A DNA stretch of 64,000 nt from Megalonaias nervosa (taxonomy: Eukaryota; Mollusca; Bivalvia; Unionida; Unionidae): positions 17,187-81,186 of the forward strand of contig JAECUM010001074.1 of NCBI GenBank assembly GCA_016617855.1, read 5' to 3'. The first letter of the stretch is position 1; each line of letters opens with the position of its first letter. This document shows, piece by piece, positions 45,346-58,500 of the stretch. A program made the position numbers and the translations under genes. The notes beneath the pieces were generated by a model. The model ran no database searches, was not told where the DNA came from, and saw only the letters and a list, made by a program, of their open reading frames with translations.

Positions 45346-46194
45346 CTTTTTCTGTCTCAGAAAGCCATTATATGGGTTTCCTTTAAATAGAAATAGCAAC
45401 AGAGCCAGCGTTTGAACACTGTCACTAGCTGGAACAGTCTACATTCACCCCAGAGCCAGAAACTTTAAGGCAAATTTGGCATTGGGTAAATGTGACATCT
45501 TCATTATTTCCTTTAATTTGATTTTTTTTAACAAATTTCATATTATCCAATATTTATTAGTCCACACTTGTCACAATTGAAGAACTTGTGTGATCCAAGT
45601 AATGATGTCACGATCGCAAAACAATGTATTGAATTTTTTCAGTCATTTTCAAAAATAAGAATTGGGAACTTTTATGCATTGAAAAACTCGACTTGAAAAT
45701 ATTTTACTTTGAATCAGTTTTTAAAAATGTTCTATTGGCTCAGACTAAGAGAAACGGATATTTGTTAGCATCGGGAAGAGACTCGCACAAAGCCTGGCTT
45801 GTAAAGTCACAAGAAACATTGTGCATGAATTTAGTGATGGGAATGAAGCCCAAATGGTACAGTTTATAGTACTTGGAATAGAGAGGAGAGCAAGAGGGGT
45901 GGGGTGAAAATACTAATTACTGTAGGTGTTCTTCATTTGGAAATGGACAAAAGCCACCTAGGACAGAAACCCCCCCTGACAGGGATGGAACAAAAGCCAC
46001 TCAGGGAGAGGACAAAAGCCCCACCTAAATTTACATTTCTTGAAAAATAACTTTATGATTGTTTTAATTATTACCTGTTAATCACAGCATTTTTAACATG
46101 CAGTCACTGAGTGATTAACATGAGTAAATATTTATAATTTTTTTTATTATATGCTTGATATTTTTAAGAATATAATTCTACACAAAGGCATGTT
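45346..46194. other. Intergenic or intronic, nothing recognised
   Basis: AT-rich without gene or repeat signal, apart from short repeated phrases with AAAAGCC near 45,950-46,020. Confidence 0.45.
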
Positions 46195-46858
46195 TAAACA
46201 TTTACAGTATGGCATACCATCCCATTCTGTACACCCTACTGATTTTAAAAATGAAATGCATCAAGGATATAAACAATGCAGAAACCTTAGCCATATCATT
46301 CATTGATTTATAATTTCTGACCTGATTGTTGCCAAGGGGTCCCTAATACTTTCATATTATTGGCATTTGAACGCAAATGGAGTCTTCCAATGTAAACAAG
46401 CAGACAGACTGCTTGCTGTCCATTTCTGGTTTCTAGAATAGTCTATTTCAATAAAAACTGTTGTCTGCATTTAATATTTGCAATGTCTGGTTATAATATT
46501 TCTAAAACAAATTGAACAAATAAATAGGAACTCTTGTATACATGTGTTCAAAGAGATTTAATTCCAGAATTTATGGAATTTTTGAGATTATCAAAGTCAT
46601 TGAACTAAATCACATCTGTTGCTTGAAAACAGACTGACCCAAGCAAATATGTTGCTAAAGAAACTCCCATTTGATTCGAAATGTCAACAAGTTGGCAGTG
46701 TTGTGGACCCCCTGGCAACAATCAGGTTAGAACTTACAAAATCAATACATGAAATAACTAAGTTTTGTGCATTTATTTTATATCCTTGATGTCTTCTGTT
46801 TTTGATATCGGTGGGGTATGCAAACAAATGGGATGGTATGAAAATACTGTTTACAGGG
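46195..46858. mobile_element. Inverted-repeat element, probably non-autonomous transposon
   Basis: The arm 46,205-46,345 (ATACCATCCCATTCTG... ATCAAGGATATAA ... CCTGATTGTTGCCA) is inverted at about 46,712-46,845. The 370 bp between them is non-coding. Ends and target duplication were not resolved. Confidence 0.65.
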
Positions 46859-48087
46859 CTTTCCTTATCAGCAGGGTGCCAGGTGATCTACCTGCCTACT
46901 TTTACCTGCCCCTGGGTGGGGGAGGGCTTCTGTCCTTCATTGCTTTTGCCCTGGAATCCCTTATGTTTTCTTGAATGTGTTTACATGTGCCAACATGTTG
47001 ACAGTGTTCAAAGCTCCAGAGGTTACATCACAAAGCATGTGCATTGCTACTTGTTGTATGGGGTCAAGACAACTCTATGCAGTTTTCAGCGATGAAAGTG
47101 CTGCAAGGAAGAATAAATTAAAATTAAATAAAAAAGTCAAAGTACTAATTTAAAAGAAAAGAAAACTATTTGATAATATTAAATAACATAGTTTACTCTT
47201 AACATAGAATACATATTTCGTGTGGGATTTTTTCTCATACAGGTTTGTCAACAATAGATTAACTTCCCTGCTTAGTCTTAAAATAATATTTCATTGTATT
47301 TGATGGATGTTTATAATTCAATGTATGGTTAATTATCAGTGTGCTGTGGTCAGTATGAAAAAGATAGGCACAAAAGATGTTTGTGTCCTACATGTAAAAT
47401 ATGTCAGTTTTAAAAAAATATCCACATTTAGTATTAAATTTCAGAGAAAGTTGCAGGATTCCCATGTGGAAGATAGATGAATTAGACGAGACAAATTTGT
47501 TTCAGAAATTAAGTACTTGAAATTGTTTAATTTTTTGGTCGCAATGGATTATTTTAGGGTAATAATTCTCTTTTTTTGAACTTAAAGTTTTACCTGCTTA
47601 TAACATATTTTTAAAAAATGCCTTTCGTGTGCTACATTTGGGTTTTCTGCAGGTGAAAATATGCAAGATATTTCAGTTTCTTATGCCACAAACTTAGTAG
47701 ATCCAATGTTATTACAACTTGTGCAGTCAAACATTTTTTAATAGATGTACTATAAAACCTCTCTTGTGTCATTTATTACCACCATTATCCTGCATGGATT
47801 GATTTTATTATATGATTGAGCTGTTGTCAGCAACCACCTGCAGAATACAACCAGTGGCCATGATTTTCTGGCAAATAAATGCATTTAGATGCTGCAATAA
47901 ACAACTGTTTTGCAAAAAACAAATGAACACTGCTGACTTAACCATGACTGATTAAGAGTGCCTGGAAAGTGCAGATTGCACTTAAACAACACAGCCATGC
48001 ATGACTGAATCGTAAAAGAGAGATAAATATGACTGACCCTGCTATGGCATGCTCCTTTATAACATGAATTTGGATAGAACACAATTG
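46859..48087. other. Intergenic or intronic, nothing recognised
   Basis: Small ORFs only (for example 46,802-47,095); no domain or splice support. Confidence 0.4.
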
Positions 48088-48405
48088 TGGCGTGGCTCCT
48101 GAAATTTCGTATTTTTTGTTGCACAAAAAAATATTTATTTTTTCAAAGTGCGAGAAATAATGTATTGCAAGTTTATTATAACTTTGGGAGAGAGATTATG
48201 TATGAATTTGAATATACAATGATTGTGGCATGGCTTCTGAAATTTCTTCTATATGTATTTTTCTCCTACATGAAAAAATATATTTTCATATTAAAAGTAT
48301 GAATAATATTGTGTAAAAACATTATGATTTTGGGGAAGAGATTGTGTATGAATTTTGATTATAACATGTTTGAGGTGTGGCTACTGAAATTATAAAGATT
48401 TTACC
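48088..48405. repeat. Tandem repeat, about 2.5 units of 135-145 bp
   Basis: The phrase TGTGGC.TGGCT.CTGAAATTTC starts each unit (48,088; 48,224; 48,370), and GAGATT.TGTATGAATTT ends it. Confidence 0.75.
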
Positions 48406-49455
48406 AATTTGTTGAAGTTTTATGCTAAAATAAACCTTATTGGAAATATGAAAATCTGAACCAAGGGCCAGGTCTTTTGAGAACTTTAATATTGAAAGAT
48501 GTCAGCTCATAATTTTTGTTAATCTTATTATGATCCATGAACAAGAAAGTCATTGTTTTCTTTGTGTTTGACTTAAGTGCATTCTGTATACAGGTTTTGC
48601 TCAAACAATATTAGACATGTTCTTGTTATACTGCGTACACATCCAAGCACCAATTAATGTAGTGGTCGGTAAAAGATTCTAACCTGATTTTATGAATTAG
48701 TTAATGTAAGTACATTGCTAATCATCAAAGTCACTTGCAGTGGTAAAACTTTTTCAAATTATGGGCCAACTGACTTGTTATAACATGGTTCCGTACATAA
48801 CACAGTCCATTTTTTTTTACCCCAGCCATTGTTATAGCGGGGTCACACTTAACATATATATTCCATATTTGCCTAAAGCCTGATCAAATCCACTAATTCA
48901 TAGATAGGATGAGTAAGTGTTATTATAGTTAACGGTGCAGTTCTTATGTATTGAGTCTGAAATTTATTGACATGTCAAGTTAATTTATGGACAGGATAAG
49001 TAAATATTGCCTTATTAATTTTGTAATTTTCATGCAAACCTACATGTATATATCAAATGTAATTGTAAATGTTTTATGATAGATCTATATCTTTATTGTT
49101 ACACAAATTACTTTGAGATGACAAGACTTAAGAATAATAAATAAAATGCATGTACAGCAATTGTGGATATTTTCCTTTCTTAAACCTGCTGCATTTTGAC
49201 CTTGAAAAATTGTAATCTTACACAAACCTGTTTTGAGAGACCACCTGTCTTAAAGTCCCAGTGCCACTATTTATCATAAATTTCACCATTCTTCCAATCT
49301 AAAGTTTGGAAGGAAGGAAATGATTTGTTATAAAAGCTATCTGATATAAATTGTTCTTTGAAATAATCAAGATGTTGGGTTTAAAAGACCTTCAAATATT
49401 CAGTTTAGAATTAAGAGGTGCCAGGCTGTAATTCATTCAACAAAATCACTTGTAA
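48406..49455. other. Non-coding, nothing recognised
   Basis: AT-rich flank upstream of the first Myb coding exon; no promoter element stands out. Confidence 0.4.
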
Positions 49456-49535
49456 TTCCATTCTTTTTCTGTAGTAATCTAATAATAACCACATTCGCAC
49501 ATGGCACAGATTGATTCAAGAGGTAATGAAGAGAG
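49456..49535 (+). CDS. Myb first coding exon (CDS 49,501-49,535) with upstream splice acceptor
   Basis: CCATTCTTTTTCTGTAG (to 49,474) is a good polypyrimidine tract and acceptor, implying an upstream non-coding exon. The ATG at 49,501 follows an in-frame TAA and starts MAQIDSRGNEE, 35 coding bases. The donor GAGAG/GTAAGT at 49,536 is strong, and the phase (two bases) matches the exon at 50,101. Exons this short cannot be seen by ORF length; the evidence is phase and splice sites. Confidence 0.7.
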
Positions 49536-52500
49536 GTAAGTGTGCTTGTATAAAGTGGATCTTTGAAGAAAAAGCATGCATTATATGAAAATAAGATTGA
49601 GGTGAATGTTGGTAATTATCAGGGGTGCTGCAACAATTTGATGGGTGAACTTAGGCTGCAGAAAATTCAGCATAGCATGGTGCTGGCTTCTCATGTTTAC
49701 AATGATGACATAATCAAAGCTTGTGCTCCAGCTTTCAACCTAAATTGGTTGACCCATGGATATCACCGATCAACATTGGATTAATTAATACATTTGAAAA
49801 ATGGCAGGGCTTTTTGGTTCGAGGGAGAAATTACATTGCTCATAATGTGATAACGTCAGTATAATCTGGTTTTAATGGAACCCAACAATGTTTAGGACCA
49901 GCATTTCTTGAAGATATGATATTATTCAGATGATTTGGCACACACAACAATTTGTATGAAATGGCATCATTATGGCTTTAAGAGACCGTTTTCTTGTTGG
50001 CAGAAGGGATGGTCTCATAGGATGGGTTTTACTGTAATAGTACTAGTGAAACCTTCACTTCAGTAATGTGATATATATTTTAATATTTTAATATTTTCAG
50101 CTTCACCATTAGTAGCAAGCAGTCATACAGCAGTGATGATGAAACAGATGATGCAGATAGTGTAGAACAGGACCATGTGGGAGGTATCCAAACCAGGAAG
50201 CTAATCAACCGAGGACGCTGGACCAAAGAAGAGGTTCTGTTAAAATTACTAAAACTCTACGTACTCATTTATTATTAAAAAGCTTCTTAAAAGAGGGAGT
50301 GTTATTGAAAAATCATGTAGACTGGTATTCTGAATGACATTTGCAACCTAGACAACAGTGACTTTGCCCAACTTGCCCAGATAACCATAACCATTGTTGG
50401 AAGGACTATTCAGATTACTATAATCATTGTTGGAAGGACTATTCAGATTACTATAATCATTGTTGGAAGGACTATTCAGATTACTATAATCATTGTTGGA
50501 AGGACTATTCAGATTACTATAATCATTGTTGGAAGGACTGTACAGATTGCATAGCCGAACAGTTGGACCTTAATGATTCCTCTTTTAGACAAGTGTCCAA
50601 TGGCAAAGTTTAGTCATGGGCAAGTGTAATTTTAAAAAAATGAACTGAGAATTCTAGTTGAGAACCCAAATGCAATTTATATAGCATTTTGGGGGAAAAA
50701 TTGAGAATCACAACAGGAAGCAGATGAGACATTTTCCTACCCCAAACTGCCAGTGTTCCCCTAAATCTAACAAATCCTCCAGTTGTGCTTCTTATATGGG
50801 GGCAAGAGGTACATAAAACATTCCCTTGACAGCTTCCACCAAGGTGGAGCACTGTCCCAAGACTATTTTCATAAAACAAGGTTCTATCAAAGCGTAGCTG
50901 TCAGCCAAATATTACTCATGTGCATCCAGGAAAAAATTTCTTTCACAATGTTTGTAATCAGCTGTCTTGTTCAGAATAGAGGGAGACTTGATCCCAATGT
51001 ATCATCTCCTGTTTGATATTTTTCCACTTTTGCCTTTATGTTTAAAACCAGTTTTGTATAATATGCATTATTTCTTCACTGTCTACCTTAACTCGTTTTG
51101 GCTACCTATTTTCTTTCTGCATGCCGCTCTCTCTCTCTCTCTCACTCTCTCTCTGTTTGTCTCTCCTCCTTCCCTTCCTCTGTCTGTCTGTCTCCTTTAT
51201 TTCTTGAAAATAACCTTGCATGACTCATACCTGTATATTAATGGCCCCATGTATATAAAGATCACGTCTGATAAATCAGCCCCAGATCTGTACTGATGCT
51301 AATTGATGGTTACATCACACAATCGGTGGAAACAAATGTGTCTGCGACATGGGGCGCATTTTAGACACCATTAATTCTCACAGCTCTTGAGTTATGGTTA
51401 ACTCATGTGTCCATTCAGCACTATTTACAGAATATTTCTGGATCAAATTCTACATTTGATAATTTGTAAATCCACATGGAATTGCACAACCCTATCCCAT
51501 GTGACCATTTCTAAATTTGTTTCTACATACTGCTGTTTATGAGATACATCAGCCAGTCCAATACAACTTCTGTTTGTTTGCTCATTTGAAAACTTTGGTT
51601 GGCAGAATCCAGGGTACACCCAGGATGAGTCACATGATCAAAGTAACTGAACTTAATAGGTGACATCAGACCCCAAAACCACCCATCAGTTATCAGTACA
51701 GGTTTTGGGTGCTTATTTATCAGACTAATAAAGATCCTTTTTGTGTGGTCATCAGAGCAATTCTTTATATGGTGTTTGATTGTGTGTGTAACATCTATAT
51801 ACTTTATTAACAAATAAGTTGAACTTTCCATTTCAGGATGAGAAATTAAGACATGTTGTAGCCTATGTTCGTAACTATGACTGGAAGAGAATAGCCAGCT
51901 ACTTTTCTGATAGGACTGATATTCAGTGTCAGCATCGTTGGCACAAAGTGCTCAATCCTGACCTGATCAAAGGGCCTTGGACCAAAGAGGTAAAGTGTAG
52001 TTTCTGGGGCAGACAAGTTTTCAAGAGTGAAATATATTTTATACCCACAACATAGGGGTTCAATGCCAAGAGAAAGTTGACTGCTCCTGTGCATTTGTCT
52101 GTTCTTTATTAGTTTGGATGCATGATAAAGCACGAGTTAATTGACATAAATAGATTAAAAAATTATGAGGTTCTTACAACACGTGCATTACCAGAAATAG
52201 TTGTTGGACAGATTATGAATCAGTTCTGGCCTTAGATGATGTCCATCTGGCATCAGCACTGAACATTTTCTTTGACACTGTTTCTCATAGAGTCACATAA
52301 ATTAGTGTGTATGTGTGTTATGTGAAGTATTCCACATTTTGGTGAAGGTTTGGTTTCCTGTGACCTATATTTGATGCTTCTGTGATCTGGGTTAACCTTT
52401 GCATATTGTTTTGTTGTTTGTTTGTTTGTTTTGGGTTTTTTTTGTTTTCTCAGGTACTGTTGTCTGTTGGTAAGTGTGTCAGGAATATTAGTGAAATGGG

Positions 52501-55500
52501 GTAATTGAATTATATTTCATAATTCAGTGATTTGTGATTTCCTTTGCATCCTGATGTTTGCAAAATAAAAAAAAAATAGTTATTATTAGAAACCTATATA
52601 CTAAAATTAAAATATTAAACTTGGACTATGCCAGGTACAGCAAGTAATTTCCAATAATTCTGACCTAGACTCAAATAAACATATTTACTTATGTTAATAA
52701 TGATCCTGATATTAAGCCCATACACATAGAGAATATTTTAGCTATGTATTAGTTGTTTACAGAATAAAAATTTTTAAAAATCAATTCAGGTCAAGCAGAA
52801 ATGAACTCAATTTTGGACAAGGTCAAGTCCAACATACAATGCTACATTGCAATAGCATGTAATGAAATATAAAAAACTAACAAACAAACAGTGTAAACTA
52901 AATATGCATAACAAGAGTGTAGCGTGATATGCAGGATTCATTTGTAAGAATTATTGCATATTTTATACAGAAAATGAGCTTTGCAATCCTGCTACATTGC
53001 CTTTGATAGTTTTCTTGTTTATGCTTACTTTATAAATGATGACAATAAAAAATCTTTAGCTGAATTTAGCTTCTTAGATTTTGGCAGATCATTTAGTATT
53101 GGAAATTTAAGATTTTTGCAGGTGACCTCATTAGATTATAAGTTTCTTAACCTAATTTTGAGGATGTCATAATCCAAAGTCATAACATTTCTTCTTCCTT
53201 ACGAAGTATAGGCCTGACGTATGTTACTTTTCTGACATCAATGTTATTGTTATTTTTCTTGTCATATACATCTGTGTTAAATTTTGGCTTTTATCTCAGT
53301 TTCTCTGACTCTGTTGCATTACAGGAGTGATTGGGCAGGCATCTGTTTTATTTTTCAGATGCTAACTTAAGTTCTAGCAAAGAGATTTCAACACAACTTG
53401 CTACATGTGTTCCCTGTAGCATAGTGAAGAATCCTTTTGACTTTGGGTTCAGCAACTCCAAGGTCAAGGTTGCTGTTGCTATACAATTTATTTTCTTTGT
53501 GTCTTGATTTGGGATGATAGCTTAAGTTATACACATCAGAATGCAACAAACATTTTACTTTAATAACATTAAGACACTAACTGCTATTGGTGCAATGCTT
53601 TTCCTTTTTGCAGGTGCCAAGTCTCTTGTCCATGCTAAATATTCCCTTATCCTTTTGGCAGTTTCAAGGTCAAGATATGATCCTTGTATGAATCTTTAGA
53701 GCCAACTTAATGAATATCTTCCTGTTTTACCTTGGACTATGACGGAAATACACATGAATCAAGATGCTCAATGAATTTCATCTTTGTTGTTGCCTTTAAC
53801 CGATTTGTTTTCTTTGACATATTGTTTTTCTTGCATTGTTTGAGTCTTTCTTGTCCTAGACCTTTCACTGTATGTTTTTGTGTTCCTTTTTGATGAAATT
53901 GAAGGGTTTTGCACAATGCTTTGCAAAGTGGTGCTTTGGTATTTGTTATTTTTGCTTAGTACTGCTAAGGTCCCTATTTGGGGATTCCTGACAATATTCT
54001 GTTTGTCTTCTTTTAGCTCTACTGGTCATGTATCAGAAGACCAGAAAATGAGCTTTTGTGATAGTCTCTTGTTCATCATCTGACATCTATCCATACATTA
54101 GGACAAGTTTGTTATCACTTTTCCTCTCAAGCTACATGGAAGAATGCTATGAGACTTTACACACATTCATTCTATGATATATTTTGTCCTAGATGAAAAT
54201 GTGCAGCTTGAACATAAAATATTATAAAAAAAACTTGTTTTGCTGCTCCTCTGGAACAGATGGTCAAAACAACATGGAGTTTAACTAAAAGACTTCTGAT
54301 AATGTAAAGTTGGTACAAAATGAACATGTTGTTGATCCAATGCCCAGTATAGCCACCATGGCAGCCAGCTTGAAAATCTTGTTCTTGCATCTGAATGGAT
54401 GTCATATTAGTATGGGGTTTTTATTATAAAGAACTTAAAGTTATGTCTATTTGGTCCTAAATGAAAATGGTACTGATCTGACATCCATTATGGCTGCCAA
54501 ATCTTTATGGACAACATGTGGGTCCTTTCCATTTTGAAGGTAAGTTACTGGCTTCATTTCCAGGAACCTCCTTCCCTGTTGTGGACCCTGTTTTCTTTCT
54601 TCAGCCTGGACTGGTTCCTCTAAGGAGCTGCACACAATCTTCCCTGTCATGGACCCTGTTTTCTTTTATCCAGTCCAGACTGGTTCATCTAAAGAGTTTC
54701 ACACCCTTCCACAGTAAGGTTCAGTAGAGAGGGTGGCAGATGATAAATGACCAAAGTCAAGGTTCTCAGATCATTTTGGCACTGAAAAAAGACAGAAAGT
54801 TTTGACTCTTCAGTCTGTCAGCCTTAAGTAAATTCCTTTGGGAAGAACACTTAAAAATGGACACTAATGCCTTAGTAATGCTATAAAAGCCATATAACTT
54901 TAAAGTCTCCATAGATCTGCCAGATGCATATCTTTATATCCCTATTTTCCCACCAGGAGAAGCCTCAACCATGATGTAATTTAATTTCTGACTCATCCAT
55001 TTGGACACAACTCTGCCCCAGAACCTTTAGCTGGGTGATGTGGGTAATAGCAACTAACTTGAGAACTTTCGAGCTCCCATGTCTTCCAGTATTTTGATGA
55101 CTGGTTGATGCACAACATCCTCAGAGATACTCTCCTGAGGGACTTGTTCCTGTTGGTTGAAAATGACTTGCTTGGATCTAATTCCCAACTAAGAGAAGTC
55201 AGATCTCGTGCTGCTTAGGAATTTTGCTGACCAATCAGGGGTGGGGGGTGGGGTAGTGTTCCCCCAAACTAGATTACTCAGATTTTGGCCCTCATCAGCC
55301 AAAATATTTTTCTCATCTTGCCTTTACCTATCTCTCTCTCCTAGGCCCAGATCATGGTTTTGGACCTAGTTCCCTAGGGAGACTCCATTTATACCATTCA
55401 CCATTTCTGCTTCTTGCAAACTGGAAATTGTGCAAGGCTAGGTGGCAATCAACTTCTCAAGTATCAATACCAAGTGGAGAATCTTCTGTAATTGTTGCAG

Positions 55501-58500
55501 TATGAAATGTGTTGATCTAAGCTATACCTCTTTAACTGCAATATCAGACTTTGTTTTCAATGAAAAATAATGTTCTGTATCTACCGTTAACTCATTCGGC
55601 CCCAGAGACTTTGTCATTTTCACCTGAAATGGGGATAGGAAACGGATTTTGAAGGTTAATTCTGAATACCTCCAAATACCTCTGCTTCTAAGAGTTTTTT
55701 GCTTGGACTGATTCCTAGTTGTGCTAGAAACGTTTTTCATTGGCTATTTGGCTTGCACATATGCAAAAGGGTAAAAAATTTTTGATTTTTTGCTTATTGG
55801 ACCCATCATTTCCGACTTCTGGCCACTTCTTACTCCCAATCCCCAACTCATCCTACCTTTTGCAAAGGGTCACCTGTCAGTGTGCAATTCAGACCATTCT
55901 GTCTTAGATCACAGGCCAAAAAGTCTAAAATCCTGACACAAAATCCAATTCTGACAATGAGCAAAAATTTTTGGTGTCCAAAAAATTGGGTCTCAAGAGA
56001 TACGTTTTCCCCTCTGCATTTTGTAATGTGAGAAGAAAGTCCAGATTATTTGGTATCGTTGTAGAGCTACATCTGTCTGCTTTATTGTAATACCACCCAC
56101 TTTGGTGTATCTTAAATGACCTTGTTGCTATGGAGCTTGAAAGTAGGGTACTGCCTCATCACGCCTACAGGCAGGATCAGTCCTGAATAAGTTAAGGGTT
56201 ATGAGGCAGTCCTTTCTCACACATTAAGTTCTCTATGGGTATCACCATTGGTTTGGATCCTCATCTTTCTGATCTTATCAGGTATTTTGAACTTCAGATA
56301 AACTTGTATCTCTCTCATTAATGCCTAGAAGGAACCTTTTGTGTTTTCTTTACGTGTTATCAAAAACCCCTTATGAACCTGAGTGAAACTTCCTGTGAGA
56401 ATCTTTTGATTAAGACTTTTATCCTGCTTTCCTTAGCATCAGTGAGAAGAAGTGAAATACATGCCTTGTTGGTGGAAAAGGGTTGTTTATTGTTCAGTGG
56501 TAACCATGATTTAGTTTCTCTTTCCCAAATTCAGGTTTCTGGCAAAGAATTAGCTACCTACAGTAGCCCTTGTTCTGTTAAGATTCCCATTGTTGCTCAT
56601 ATCTGTGCGTGGAATGATCAGAATAGGCTTGTTTGACAAGTTAGGGCATTTAGGTGGTTTGTTTTTTTACTTTAAAAGGAAAAGGAAAGGTTGGTATTGT
56701 TTCTTTCTTGCTCTAAAGGGTTCCTCTGACACATCGATGGCTACCATTTCTAGGTGGATTGTTGTCACTATCAAAAGGGTTTGCGAGTCCCTTGCTGCAA
56801 TCTTTCATGAGAATTAAAGCCCATGAGGTTAGGGCCTGCTTGAATCACTCCTTGGATGATGTCAGGTGAGCTGCTATCTTTTGATCTCACTCTGCTTTTT
56901 CATCATTAGCACACCAGAGCAAAAACATTTATTTATTGTGTCTGATTGTGACAGCAGAACATGTGGCAAAGCCATTTATAAGCCTTCTGTAGGAAATGCT
57001 CCTACAGTAAGGGTAAGTTCATACTAGTTTGTTTTGAGGCCATCAGCCTCTGTTCCAACTGGTAAATTCAGCAATGCATTATTAGCCATTAATGTATTAT
57101 TGCTTTTATAATGTATTGGTGAGGGGACAAATTCTAATTCTGTAATAGTTACCTACTATTACTGCAGTGATTCCATCCTTTCTGCTGTCTCTAATGCCCT
57201 GTAGTCTTAGTCCAAGTAAAAAGAGGAAAATATATTGTATGTTGACTGTGACTAAGGAATCAAACAGAGATTTCAATTATGTACCTCCAATTACTCATTG
57301 GAGAAGGGAGTATTTAGCTTGGACTGGAGACTAGACACTTTGGTAAAGGAAAGCAGCGTATAAATAGCAGGTAAATTTGACATGATTACAATTACTAGTT
57401 GTGCCCTGTTCCCTCCCCAATACATGTTTGGTCCTAGGAAGATCTCTGTGGGTTTGGAGGTAAGTAGTTGCAAGGTCACAGCCACTGTTGCTCAAAATAG
57501 TTTTTACTTTTACATTTAATTTTCAGATGATAACTTGTTACATGTTAACTTCCTGTATACGGTTGTTTAAATCCATAAAGTACACTAAAATACATTTTGT
57601 TACCTTTCTTCCCAAATAATTAGGCTGCATATCTTTACTTATAATCAAATCTACTACAGATACAGCTGCATACAGAATAATAACTGTTTGGGGTAAATTT
57701 CATGCCAGGAATAAATCCCAGATGGGTGAAGATTATCTTAGGAGTAATGTTAAAACCATATTTGTACATGTGTACTTAAGTATACTGCAGAAAATAAAAT
57801 CAAATAGCTAACCTCTTATGGGCATCCTTGTTTTTTTTTCTTTTCATTTCTCTAATGTGTGTTACCAAGTCTTGTATTTTTACTCTGATGTCCATATTGA
57901 AAATGAATGCTTAAAAATACAGATTTATTAAAAAAATATATCCTGAAAAAAATGTTCCAGTAGAATACATATGCAAATTAAATATTTATTTTTTATATTC
58001 CTTGTTGACAGTGTAGGACTGCACAGGTCTGGTAACTTTTTATAGTCAAAAAGTCCTGTGGTTTGATTGAAATTTCAGTTTCCAATAGTTATTAGCGCTT
58101 TATGTCAATATCACCTGCTCACAGAAATTTAAAAAAAAACTACCAAAAACAACACCAGAACAAAATGATGATGATAAATGAATCTTCAATTTGTTTACCA
58201 TAAAAAATAATTTTAGTTTTAATTTTATTCTTTTATTATAATTTTCCTACTCCTGTATTTGATTCAACAGGAAGACGAAAAGGTTCTGAAACTAGTCCAA
58301 CAGTTTGGACCAAAGAAGTGGACCATTATTTCAAAGTACTTGAAGGGAAGGACTGGAAAGCAGTGTAGAGAAAGGTGGGTCACTCTTAATGCAAGAACCC
58401 TGAACGTGCATGTAATTACTTATTTAAGATCTTGAAAATGACTTGAATAATTCATTTGCATGTTGTGTTTGTAGGTGGCACAATCATCTAAATCCAGAAA

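Noticed and set aside
50380..50550. CRISPR-like regular repeats
   Set aside because: The 33 bp units are directly abutting without spacers, so this is a minisatellite in an animal intron.
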